Assembly (NCBI RefSeq): GCF_028657195.3
Contig: NZ_JANCPR020000055.1
Coordinates: forward strand, 1-64,000
Reading direction: 5' to 3'
Source of the DNA: Streptomyces iconiensis
GTDB lineage: Bacteria > Actinomycetota > Actinomycetes > Streptomycetales > Streptomycetaceae
Length of the DNA stretch: 64,000 nt
The translations under genes and the position numbers were made by a program. Each line of letters begins with the position of its first letter. Position 1 is the stretch's first letter. The notes under the pieces are model-generated. The model was not told where the DNA came from, did not search any database, and worked only from the letters and a program-made list of their open reading frames with translations. Below are positions 32,918-40,968 of this stretch, one piece after another.

Positions 32918-34126
32918 GTGGCGTCCACGTCGAAGCGGCATGCCCCCGAGGTCACGTACGACCCGTACTACGACGATGACGGGTCGGCGCCGTACGACGC
33001 CTACGGCCCCTATGACGCGTACGGCCCAGGCGACACCCACGGTCCCGGTGAGGCGTACGGGCCCCGCGGCGGATTCGCCTCCAGTGGCGCGTACGGCCCC
33101 GAAGACTCCTACGGCGACGCGCCGTTCGAGGAGTGGAACCCCACGGAGGAGTCCCTTCGCCCCGTACGCGGCAAGCACCGCGTGGGCAAGCAGCGCTCCG
33201 GCGGTATGGCCCGCAGCGGCGCCGTGCTCGGCGTCGGCATGATCGCCGCGGTCGGCGCGGGCGGCATGGCGACGGCCAAGGACAAGGACCCGGCGGCGAT
33301 CACCATGCCCGATCTGGCCTCGGCTGCCGGAGCGGTCAAGGAGATACCCAAGCACCTCCCCGACGCCGACCAGCTCCCCGGCGTCGGCGACCTCATGTCC
33401 GGCGACGACACCGACTCGGGATCCGTGGCATCGACCGCGGCCCAGGCACCCCTCACCCAGGCCGGGCTCTCCCAGGACGAGGCGGCCGAGGGCACGACCG
33501 ACGCGGGCGAGGCACTGCGCGCCCGCATCCTGGCGCAGGCCGAGCAGCAGCAGACCGAGGCCGACGCGACGGCCCGTCAGCAGGCGGCACAGGAAGCAGC
33601 CCAGGAGGCGGCGGCCGAGGCCAAGAAGTCGGCTGCGGCCGAGGAGAAGGCCGAAGAGGCACGCAAGAAGCGGATCGCCGAGGAGAAGAAGCGCAAGGCC
33701 GAGGCCGAGCGCCTCGCCAAGCTCGCCCGCCAGTGGACGGCGCCCCTCGCCTCCTACCAGCTCAGCGCCGGATACGGCCAGGCGGGCGGCATGTGGCAGA
33801 GCGACCACACGGGCCAGGACTTCGCCGCCCCCAACGGCACTCCGGTCAAGGCCATCCACAGCGGCACCATCAAGGAAGCCGGCTGGGCCGGTTCGTACGG
33901 CTACCGCGTCGTCCTTGAACTGGACGACGGCACCGAGCTGTGGTTCTGCCACCTCTCCTCGATGACCAAGTCAGCGGGCGACAAGGTCCGTACGGGCGAT
34001 GTCATCGCCCGCGTCGGTTCCACGGGCAACTCCTCGGGCCCCCACCTCCACGTGGAGGTAAGGCCCGGCGGCGGCGACCCCGTCGACCCGCTGCCGTGGC
34101 TGCGCGGCAAGGGCGTCGACGTCTGA
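32918..34126 (+). CDS. M23 family metallopeptidase (cell wall hydrolase)
   Basis: The 402-residue protein has an acidic, Gly/Tyr-rich N-terminus (YDPYYDDDG repeats), a hydrophobic segment at about 97-119 (GAVLGVGMIAAVGAGGMATA) that may be an anchor, an Ala/Glu/Lys coiled coil at about 195-275, and a LytM/M23 peptidase at about 285-395 with SDHTGQDFAAPNGTPVKA and GPHLHVEVR (His, Asp and His zinc ligands). It cleaves peptidoglycan peptides outside the membrane. GTG 32918 has GGAGAA about 10 nt upstream. The upstream c-di-AMP riboswitch ties its expression to cell-wall and osmotic status. Confidence 0.93.
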   Translation: MASTSKRHAPEVTYDPYYDDDGSAPYDAYGPYDAYGPGDTHGPGEAYGPRGGFASSGAYGPEDSYGDAPFEEWNPTEESLRPVRGKHRVGKQRSGGMARSGAVLGVGMIAAVGAGGMATAKDKDPAAITMPDLASAAGAVKEIPKHLPDADQLPGVGDLMSGDDTDSGSVASTAAQAPLTQAGLSQDEAAEGTTDAGEALRARILAQAEQQQTEADATARQQAAQEAAQEAAAEAKKSAAAEEKAEEARKKRIAEEKKRKAEAERLAKLARQWTAPLASYQLSAGYGQAGGMWQSDHTGQDFAAPNGTPVKAIHSGTIKEAGWAGSYGYRVVLELDDGTELWFCHLSSMTKSAGDKVRTGDVIARVGSTGNSSGPHLHVEVRPGGGDPVDPLPWLRGKGVDV

Positions 34127-34600
34127 GCCGTCCCCGGCCGTCCGGGACGCGCCGCTCCTACTGGGCGACACGTCACGGACGGACCGGCCCCCGGCCCGTC
34201 CGGCCCCCGGCCCGTCCGGCCTCGTCGTCGGGCGCGCGCACCGGACGGGAGACAGGCGGCACCGGACCCCGCACCGCGCCGCACGGCACACAGCACCCGG
34301 CAACGAACGCGGACCGGGCGGGGCAACCGGGGCACATGTCCCGGTGCTCGCCCGCATGGCCCGCATGGCCCGTATAGCCCACATGGACCCACCCCCCACA
34401 CCCCGCGCCGCCGCCTCGGACACCGCTGAGGCGCACGTGCCGCACAGGCGGCAGCCCCTCGGCACGCACCACAGGAGGGGACGAGGCGGCGGCGGAGGGG
34501 AACAACAGCCCCGGCGGCCCCGGTGAACACCCCCCGACACCGGGGCCGCCGGTCAGCGCGCGTCACGCGGTGCGCGCGGGGCCCGCGTTACGGTCGCGAC
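34127..34600. other. Gene-free GC-rich interval
   Basis: This 474-bp interval lies between the M23 peptidase gene and an aldo/keto reductase gene on the same strand. It contains short direct repeats (GGCCCCCGGCCCGTCC at about 34185-34218) and CCCGCATGGCCCG repeats near 34350, but no credible gene, RNA or transporter of known type. The reductase promoter should lie near its right end. Confidence 0.4.
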
Positions 34601-35614
34601 ATGTCCGAGAACGCTAAGAAAACCGGGAGCACAGCGCCCCAGGCGAACAGCGGAAGCGCCCCGCGACTGAGCGCCGACAGGAAGATCGGCGAGCTGTCCG
34701 TCTCGCCGCTCTCGCTCGGCGGCAACGTCTTCGGCTGGACCGCCGACCAGGCCACGTCCTTCGCCGTCCTCGACGCCTACACGGAGGGCGGCGGCAACTT
34801 CGTCGACACCGCCGATGTCTACTCGGCCTGGGTGGAGGGCAATTCGGGCGGCGAGTCCGAGACCGTCATCGGCGAGTGGTTCGCGGCGCGCGGCCCCGCG
34901 GTACGCGACAAGGTCGTCCTCGCCACCAAGACCGGTGCGCACCCCGACCACAAGGGCCTCGCGCCGGCCACCCTCAGGGCCGCGCTGGAGGACTCGCTGC
35001 GCCGCCTGCGCACCGACCACATCGACCTCTTCTACACCCACTACGACGACGAGACGGTCGAGGTCTCGGAGATCATCAGCACCCTCGACAGCTTTGTGAA
35101 GGAGGGCAAGGTCCGCGAGATCGGCGCCTCCAACGTCTCTCCCGCACGCCTCGAAGAGTTCCTCACCTTCAGCGACACGGCAGATCTCGCCCGCTACGTC
35201 GCGCTCCAGCCGCACTACAACCTCGTCTCGCGCGACACCTACGAGGGCGAGCTGGCCGCCGTCGCACAGCGCGCCTCCCTGGCCGTCGTGCCGTACTACG
35301 CGCTCGCCTCCGGCTTCCTCACCGGCAAGTACCGCCCCGGCCAAGAGGTCCCCGAGAGCGCGCGCTCCGGCAAGGCGGCGCAGCTCCTCGCCACCGACAA
35401 GGGCCAGCGCGTTCTCGCTGCGCTGACCACCGTCGCCTCGGCCCACCAGGCATCCGAGGCAACCATCGCCCTCGCCTGGCTCGCCGCCCAGCCCACCGTC
35501 ACAGCCCCCATCGCCAGCGCCCGCACCCTGGACCAACTCCCCCCACTCATGGCCGTAGGCACCACCACCCTCGCCCCCGACGAACTACGCCTCCTCACAG
35601 ACGCCTCAGCGTGA
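34601..35614 (+). CDS. Aldo/keto reductase
   Basis: The 337-residue (alpha/beta)8 protein has the start KIGELSVSPLSLGGNVFGWTAD, the catalytic Asp/Tyr block GNFVDTADVYSAW, Lys in VLATKTGAHPD, and YTHYDDETVEVSEI. Sequence and length fit the NADP-dependent YdhF/Gfo-like AKR clade that reduces small aldehydes. The first 25 residues are a polar tail. ATG 34601 begins the conserved sequence; its ribosome site is weak. It is monocistronic. Confidence 0.9.
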   Translation: MSENAKKTGSTAPQANSGSAPRLSADRKIGELSVSPLSLGGNVFGWTADQATSFAVLDAYTEGGGNFVDTADVYSAWVEGNSGGESETVIGEWFAARGPAVRDKVVLATKTGAHPDHKGLAPATLRAALEDSLRRLRTDHIDLFYTHYDDETVEVSEIISTLDSFVKEGKVREIGASNVSPARLEEFLTFSDTADLARYVALQPHYNLVSRDTYEGELAAVAQRASLAVVPYYALASGFLTGKYRPGQEVPESARSGKAAQLLATDKGQRVLAALTTVASAHQASEATIALAWLAAQPTVTAPIASARTLDQLPPLMAVGTTTLAPDELRLLTDASA

Positions 35615-36132
35615 GGCCCTGGCGGGCCCGGGTTGCGCGTGGGCCGGGCCCCGGGCCGGGGCGCGCGTGGAGCGGGGCCGGGCGCCGAGGGCCTACGGCC
35701 CGGTCGCCTCTCGGGACGGGAGCGGTCGTCCCCCGCCTGTCTGTTGCCTGTCCTCGCCTGTTTCTTCGTCCGTCCCCCGCCTGACGGCGGAACAGCGCAG
35801 GCGCCGCCGCCCACCTTGACGCCGAGGCGGCGACACTCTGCGGGTGAACGCCCGCCTCGGCGGGCCGCTTTCGGCCTCGGGGGCCCAGCACCGGCACCGG
35901 CCGACGGCGTTGCGTACGGGCGGACGCGAGGCCCCTGCTGGGGTCGGCACCGGCACCGGCACCGGCACAGGCACCGGCATCGGCGGCAAGTGTCACGTAC
36001 ACGTGGGCGCCCGGCCCGGTGCCGACGGGGCCCGCAGCGGACAGCACGTCGGCGTCGGCATCAGTGACGGCATCGGCGACGGAACCGGCGTCGGCATCGG
36101 CACCGGCGTAGGCGCAAGCGCGAGCGGCAGCG
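35615..36132. repeat. Gene-free interval with GGCACC hexanucleotide runs
   Basis: The interval of 518 bp holds two runs of GGCACC-type units at about 35945-35985 and 36080-36120. They give artificial Gly-Thr ORFs on the plus strand and Pro-Val ORFs on the minus strand. No ribosome site accompanies any of them. I see no gene, RNA or terminator. The runs may be replication slippage products. Confidence 0.6.
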
Positions 36133-36579
36133 TCACCCGCGGCGGGGCTGACCGTAGGCGCGTTCGACGTTGAGCCGTACCACCTGCCGCCCGTCGGCGA
36201 CCATCGCTGCGCGGTACTCGTCCCAGTCCGGGTGCTCGCCCTGGATCGCGCGGAAGACCTCGATCAGTTCCTCCACCGTCGCGTCGTGCGGCTCCCGCGC
36301 GACCGGCGTCAGCTCAGCCGTCCCCTCCGCGACCGTCCATGCCCACCCGTCGTCGCTGGTCACATGGAAACTCGCGCGCGGATCGCGGGCCAGATTGCGG
36401 GACTTGGCGCGGTCCTCCGTGATGGAGACGCGGAGCAGCCTGGTCGCGGGGTCGTAGGTGTGGTTGACGTTCGAGAGCTGGGGCCTGCCGTTCGCACGGA
36501 TCGTGGCGAGCACACCTCTGTCGTGCTCGGACAGCAGCGCGAGTAGAGCTTCTTCTGTCTCCTGGGCTGTGCTGGTCAT
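36133..36579 (-). CDS. PPOX-class F420-dependent enzyme (pyridoxamine 5'-phosphate oxidase-like)
   Basis: The 148-residue protein is a split-barrel flavin/F420-binding protein: EHDRGVLATIRANGRPQLSNVNHTYDPATRLLRVS, then RNLARDPRASFHVTSDDGWAWTVAEG, and a C-terminal RQVVRLNVERAYGQ. These match the TIGR03618-type group of actinobacterial F420-dependent reductases. ATG 36579 has AAGAGG upstream. Likely a small cytosolic oxidoreductase; substrate unknown. It is divergent from the SGNH hydrolase gene. Confidence 0.9.
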   Translation of the reverse strand: MTSTAQETEEALLALLSEHDRGVLATIRANGRPQLSNVNHTYDPATRLLRVSITEDRAKSRNLARDPRASFHVTSDDGWAWTVAEGTAELTPVAREPHDATVEELIEVFRAIQGEHPDWDEYRAAMVADGRQVVRLNVERAYGQPRRG

Positions 36580-36826
36580 GGTGGCCTCTTCCTGAACGCT
36601 CGTCCGGATTGCCAGTCTGGCTCGTCTTACTCGCCTGGCTCGTCTTGCCCGTCGTCTCTGTCGTGCTTCGTCGTGTTCGGCCGGCACGGGGCCGACCCGA
36701 GGTGAAGGGGTGGGGGTGCCCCCACCCCGAACCCGGTGGGCAGCGTCAATGATTCCCGACCCCGCCGGGCGATGGAATGACCTTGTACACGCAGATCAAC
36801 TGACGCGCTCGGAGAGGAACTTGTAC

Positions 36827-38263
36827 ATGGTCATGTCGAGAAGCAGATGGAGCAGGCTGGTCATCGGCGTACTGGGCGTCGGCTCGGTCGTCACCCTCAC
36901 GGCGACGGGCACGGCACAGGGCACGGGGCCCGTCGAGCCGCGCGGAAGCGCGGGACCGCCGGGCAAGGTGAGCAACGCGGCGTCGGCGGCGTACGGCGCG
37001 GCACCGGGCAACTCCGCCTCGGGGAGCGGTGACGCGAGCGGGAAGAAGGGCGGGAAGAAGGGGGCTGAGGCGCAGAGGGTCGGGTCCGCCTGGACGAGCA
37101 CGTGGGGTGCGGCGCCCCAGCGGCCCACTCCGGGAACGGAGGACACGGGCCCCAACTGGTCCGTACGCGGCTTCGACCGCCACTCCGTACGCCAGGTGGT
37201 CCGCGTGACGACGGGCGGCACGTCTCTGCGTATCCGCCTCACCAACCGTTACGGTGCCAAGCCCCTCCGCATCGAGGGCGCCTCCGTCGCCCGTACGGCG
37301 AAGGGTGCGGCCACGAGACCGGGCACCGCGCGTCCCCTCCGGTTCGACGGCCGTGCCTCCACCGTCCTGGCCCCGGGCGCCGAACGAGCCAGCGACGCGA
37401 CCGCGTTGAAGACCCGGCCCGGCGAACGCCTCACCCTCACCCTCCGCACCGGCGCCCACACGGGCCCCGCCACCTTCCACCGCTTCACCACGGGCACCGC
37501 GTACCGGGCCAAGGGCGACCACGTAGGGGATACGTCCGGCGCGGCGTACAGCGCGCGTACCGCGTCCTGGTACTACCTGGCCGGCGCCGACGTACGAGGC
37601 AAGGGCAGCGCCGGGGCCTCCGTCGCGATCGCCGGTGACTCCCTCATCGACGGCGTCGGTGCCACCCCGGGGCGCGACACCCGCCTCTCGGACGCCCTCG
37701 CCCGCCGCCTCGCCGCACGTTCGGACCGCCCCCTCGGCGTCCACAACGCGGGCATCGCTGGCAACAAGCTCCTCAACAGCGCCGCCTGTTACGGCGACCC
37801 CGGCGTCGACCGCCTCGCGCACGACGCCCTCGCCCGCCCCGGCGTCCGTACGGTCCTCGTCCACCTTGGGGCCAACGACATCGGAGCCCCCCACTCCGGC
37901 GACCCCTGCGCCCAGCCGGCCCCCGAGGTCACCGCTGCCCAACTCATCGCGGGGCACAAGCGTGTGATCCGCGCAGCGCACGCCCGTGGCATCAAGACCG
38001 TAGGCGCCACCGTCCTGCCCCTGAAGGGCTCCCGCTTCCCCTTCTGGACGGAGCGCGGCGAACGCGTACGGCACGCCGTCAACCACTGGATACGCACCAG
38101 CGGCGCCTACGACGCGGTCCTCGACGTCGACCGTGTCCTACGCGACAAGACCGGCCCCGACCCCGACAAGCCCGACCCCACCCTCGTCATCGACGACGGC
38201 GTCCACCCGAACGACAAGGGGTACGCGGCACTCGCCGACGCCGTGGACCTCACCTCACTCTGA
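36827..38263 (+). CDS. Secreted SGNH/GDSL hydrolase
   Basis: The 478-residue protein has a basic N-terminus and signal peptide (RWSRLVIGVLGVGSVVTLTATGTA), a low-complexity G/S/K-rich region (about 35-85), a lectin-like beta domain (about 90-260), then the hydrolase domain with GDSLIDG (Ser), GIAGNK, GANDIG and DDGVHPNDKGY (Asp/His). This is the full Ser-Gly-Asn-His set of a secreted esterase or lipase. GAGAGGAAC precedes the ATG. The 3' end overlaps the next, convergent gene by 9 bp. Its last 72 codon bases and 3' flank are duplicated about 1 kb downstream. Confidence 0.9.
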   Translation: MVMSRSRWSRLVIGVLGVGSVVTLTATGTAQGTGPVEPRGSAGPPGKVSNAASAAYGAAPGNSASGSGDASGKKGGKKGAEAQRVGSAWTSTWGAAPQRPTPGTEDTGPNWSVRGFDRHSVRQVVRVTTGGTSLRIRLTNRYGAKPLRIEGASVARTAKGAATRPGTARPLRFDGRASTVLAPGAERASDATALKTRPGERLTLTLRTGAHTGPATFHRFTTGTAYRAKGDHVGDTSGAAYSARTASWYYLAGADVRGKGSAGASVAIAGDSLIDGVGATPGRDTRLSDALARRLAARSDRPLGVHNAGIAGNKLLNSAACYGDPGVDRLAHDALARPGVRTVLVHLGANDIGAPHSGDPCAQPAPEVTAAQLIAGHKRVIRAAHARGIKTVGATVLPLKGSRFPFWTERGERVRHAVNHWIRTSGAYDAVLDVDRVLRDKTGPDPDKPDPTLVIDDGVHPNDKGYAALADAVDLTSL

Positions 38264-38300
38264 CCCGTAAGCCCCGACCCCGGCCCTCTCCACCACCCAC
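38192..38300 (+). repeat. Copy A of a 109-bp direct repeat (3' end of the SGNH gene)
   Basis: Copy A covers the last codons of the SGNH gene (DGVHPNDKGYAALADAVDL), its stop and about 36 bp beyond. Copy B (39222-39330) is roughly 85 percent identical over the full 109 bp, including the flank beyond the stop, so it is a true duplication and not merely protein similarity. Spacing is 1,030 bp. Confidence 0.9.
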
Positions 38301-39022
38301 CCTTCCTCAAGGAACGCGGCCGTGCCCCGCGCCCGCAGGGCCCCGTCGCCCGAGGCGAGCCGCACCCAACTCGCCGCGTCAGGGCCCAACATGCCCCGCA
38401 GCGTCGCCGACTCCCGCAACAGTTCCCGCAACAGCGCGGGCTGCGGGCCCGCCGCACGCGGCTGTCCCACATACGGGGGCCGGGCGAGGACCCCGCGCAC
38501 AGTGGCGTACACATGGACGCCACCGTCCAGCGCCGCGGGCAACGCGTCCGGCCCCTCACTCACAGGGAAGGCCCCTGGATCGAGCAGCACTCGCTCATAG
38601 TTGCGCCGCTCGCTCTCGTCCAGGACGGCGAGCTGCTCCGCGTCCAGCCATGTGAGCACGACCGAACTCACCGCGCCGGGCAGCGCATACGGCGCCGCCG
38701 GCACATACCCCGCACCGCTGATGTGCGCCGAAACCCCCACCCCGAGCCCCCCGACCCGCACCGGCATCATCGGCACGACCCCCGAAACCCCGCGCCGCGC
38801 GAACTTGTACCGCAACTGCGCCGGCGCCCCGTTCGACCCCACCCCCAACACCGCGACCCGCTCCCCAAGCGGCGCGACCCCCGCCTCCTCCAGCACCCGC
38901 CCCACATCCAAGGGCCACGTCCGCACCCCTTCCTCCCCCAGCACCACCCCCCCCGCCACCACCCCCCCCCGCAAAACCCACCCCACCCCCAACCGCCCCC
39001 GCCCCCACACGTCTCCACCCAT
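38255..39022 (-). CDS. Hypothetical protein between the direct repeats
   Basis: The 255-residue protein is Gly/Val-rich at the N-terminus (WVLRGGVVAGGVVLGEEG), then reads like a globular protein: AVLGVGSNGAPAQLRYKFARRG, GVVPMMPVRVGGLGVGVSAHISGAGYVPAAPYALPGAV, LTWLDAEQLAVLDESERRNYERVLLD. I do not recognise the family; the last block suggests a gamma-glutamylcyclotransferase-like or AIG2-like fold by pattern, but this is weak. GTG/ATG choices upstream exist; ATG 39022 has GGAGG 5 nt before it. The whole gene lies between the two 109-bp repeats and overlaps the SGNH stop by 9 bp. Confidence 0.6.
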   Translation of the reverse strand: MGGDVWGRGRLGVGWVLRGGVVAGGVVLGEEGVRTWPLDVGRVLEEAGVAPLGERVAVLGVGSNGAPAQLRYKFARRGVSGVVPMMPVRVGGLGVGVSAHISGAGYVPAAPYALPGAVSSVVLTWLDAEQLAVLDESERRNYERVLLDPGAFPVSEGPDALPAALDGGVHVYATVRGVLARPPYVGQPRAAGPQPALLRELLRESATLRGMLGPDAASWVRLASGDGALRARGTAAFLEEGWVVERAGVGAYGSE

Positions 39023-39221
39023 GCCAACCTCCACACCCGGGCACCCCTCAGTCATGCCCGCCCACTGGTTCGGCCTCCCAGGGAACACCCACCGGACGGC
39101 ACTTCCCCTACCGCAACGCAGGGGACGTGCCGGCGCCGCGAGTAGGCGGCTCAGCTCCCGTAGGCCGGCCGACATGGCTGAAGGAGCGACCAAGCGGGTG
39201 GTAGTGGCTGGAGCGATTTTC

Positions 39222-39330
39222 GACGCCGGCGTCCACCTGAACGACAAGGCGTATGCGGCTCTCGCCGACGCCGTCGACCTCGCCTCACCCTGACCCCGAA
39301 GCCCACCGGGCCGGCCCTGCCACCGCCCAC
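39222..39330 (+). repeat. Copy B of the 109-bp direct repeat (gene fragment of the SGNH hydrolase)
   Basis: This copy still reads DAGVHLNDKAYAALADAVDLASP and a stop in one frame, but has no hydrolase upstream of it. It ends 10 bp from the stop of vsr, so the border of the defence operon and the border of the duplication coincide. It could mark the scar of an integration or recombination event. The remaining non-coding interval (39023-39221) shows no other gene. Confidence 0.85.
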
Positions 39331-39340
39331 ACGACACGGG

Positions 39341-39772
39341 TCAGCAGACGACGCCCGTCACGGCGCCACGTACCCGTACGGCGATCTCGTCGGGCGCCTC
39401 GTGTTCCCAGAACCGGAGAACCGTCCAGCCGAGCGATTCCAGGTGGGCGGTCGTCTCCAGGTCACGCGCGACGTTCTTGTCGAGCTTGGTACGCCACCAG
39501 GCCGCATTTGCCTTGGGACTTGTGGCGTGGGTGGGGCAGCCGTGCCAGAAGCAGCCGTCGATGAACACGGCGATCTTCGGTCCCGGGAAGGTGATGTCGA
39601 TCGTCCGGCGTGCCATGCCGGGTACGCGTCGTTGGAGGCGGTAGCGGAGCCCCGCCGCGTGGAGAAGGCGCCGCACGGCCAGCTCGGGAGCCGTGTCCCG
39701 GCGGCCCTGACGGCTCATGCGAGCGGAGACCGTGGGGGAGGAGGGAGACGGCGGCGGAGTACGTTCGGACAC
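39341..39772 (-). CDS. vsr: Very short patch repair endonuclease (Vsr)
   Basis: The 143-residue protein has the Vsr signature RMSRQGRRDTAPELAVRRLLHAAGLRYRL, IDITFPGPKIAVFIDGCFWHGCPTH, and RDLETTAHLESLGWTVLRFWEHE. Vsr nicks beside T:G mismatches that arise from deamination of 5-methylcytosine and so protects the sites of a cytosine methylase. The GTG at 39772 begins 4 nt after the dcm stop, giving coupling; ATG 39718 is an alternative start. It is the last gene of the seven-gene operon. Unlike many Vsr genes it stays immediately next to its methylase. Confidence 0.92.
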   Translation of the reverse strand: MSERTPPPSPSSPTVSARMSRQGRRDTAPELAVRRLLHAAGLRYRLQRRVPGMARRTIDITFPGPKIAVFIDGCFWHGCPTHATSPKANAAWWRTKLDKNVARDLETTAHLESLGWTVLRFWEHEAPDEIAVRVRGAVTGVVC

Positions 39773-39776
39773 GGTT

Positions 39777-40922
39777 TCAGTGTGCTGCACAGAGTGCGTC
39801 GGACGCGCGTTCGGTGTCGGAAGCTGCGACCTTCCGATCCGGCCTCGGACACCACTCGGAGAGTCGGCGCCACACGCTCTCGGTCGGTGCGTCGAGTCCG
39901 AGCGCGGCACTGAGCACGTGCACCGCGAGGCGAGGCGGGACGGCGTTGCCGATCTGCTGGGACACGTCGCCACCCCTCCACGGGTACCGGGCGGGGAAGG
40001 TCTGGAGCTGTCCCGCTTCGGACAGCTCGAACCGTGGCAGCTCACACTCCCGGGCGTCGTCGGTGACGATGCGGTTCCGGGAGATCTTCCCCGTGACCGT
40101 CGCGGACGGCTGACAGGAACGGCGCCTGCCGCGCGCCTTGGGGTCTCCGCCGGTGCCGTAGTTGGAGACGACCTGGAAAGGCGGGCGACGAGGGCTCAGC
40201 ACGTCCTCCATGGCCACCCAGGGTTCGAGGAACAGATCGCCCGCGGGACGGGGGACCCCCTTGCGGTACCGATGGTGCGTCGGGGAGGGAAGGGCGGCGT
40301 GCGCTCCGCCGAAGCGAGCGATCAGCACAGCTCGTCGACGTGTCTGCGGCACACCGAACTCCTCGGTGCGCAGGATGTCGTGGTCCACGGAGTATCCCTC
40401 GGCGGAGAGCGCCTCCCCGAACGCCTCCCAGACGGGCAGCACAGCGGGAACCTGCTCCAGCACGATCGCGTGGTACGGACGCGACTTGGGATCGTCGATG
40501 GCGTCGAGCGCCCAGCGCAGGGGTTCCAGTACGAGCCCGGTGCGCTCGTCATCCATTTTGACCAGGTCCGCGTCGATGTCGGCACGCTTTTCCCGCTTGA
40601 CCAGGCGCTTCACGAACTCCAGCACATCGTCCAGGGCACGCCGTCCCGCACCACCTCCCGCCACGGTGAACGTCTGACACGGCGGGCCCCCGACCAGGAC
40701 GTTCCGCTCGTGGAACTTCGAAGGGCCGTACTCGCGCACGTCGGCCTCGATGGTCTTGAGGCCGGCCGCTCGGCGGGTCGCACACGCTCCCGCGTCCCAT
40801 TCGATGCCGATCGAGTCGACACCCAGGACGTCCGCCGCCACGTCCATGCCGCCCGGTCCGGCGAAAAGGTCCACGATGCGCAATTTTGCAGGTGGGGACT
40901 GGTGGGGCAGTGCGGCGGTCAT
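39777..40922 (-). CDS. dcm: DNA (cytosine-5) methyltransferase (Dcm-like), catalytic Cys present
   Basis: The 381-residue enzyme has motif I IVDLFAGPGGMD, motif IV GGPPCQTFTVAGGG with the catalytic Cys, motif VI VLEQVPAVL (Gln in place of the Asn of the usual ENV), motif VIII QTRRRAVLIAR, and motif IX/X QQIGNAVPP. It should methylate cytosine in a short recognition sequence. The start at 40922 lacks a clear ribosome site. The variable target-recognition region lies between about residues 215 and 300. It is followed by vsr and preceded by the cysteine-less paralogue. Confidence 0.92.
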   Translation of the reverse strand: MTAALPHQSPPAKLRIVDLFAGPGGMDVAADVLGVDSIGIEWDAGACATRRAAGLKTIEADVREYGPSKFHERNVLVGGPPCQTFTVAGGGAGRRALDDVLEFVKRLVKREKRADIDADLVKMDDERTGLVLEPLRWALDAIDDPKSRPYHAIVLEQVPAVLPVWEAFGEALSAEGYSVDHDILRTEEFGVPQTRRRAVLIARFGGAHAALPSPTHHRYRKGVPRPAGDLFLEPWVAMEDVLSPRRPPFQVVSNYGTGGDPKARGRRRSCQPSATVTGKISRNRIVTDDARECELPRFELSEAGQLQTFPARYPWRGGDVSQQIGNAVPPRLAVHVLSAALGLDAPTESVWRRLSEWCPRPDRKVAASDTERASDALCAAH

Positions 40923-40968
40923 GATGAGTGAGTCTATAGGCGTTACCGTCCGTCGTGGCCCGCCTCGG

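Noticed and set aside
35633..36173. Plus-strand ORFs built of Gly-Thr repeats, and a Pro-Val minus-strand ORF
   Set aside because: They arise from the GGCACC hexanucleotide runs and have no ribosome site.
38601..39293. Plus-strand 230-residue ORF overlapping the hypothetical gene and the repeat
   Set aside because: It is antisense to a better-supported gene; only its last 24 residues are meaningful, as the repeated SGNH end.
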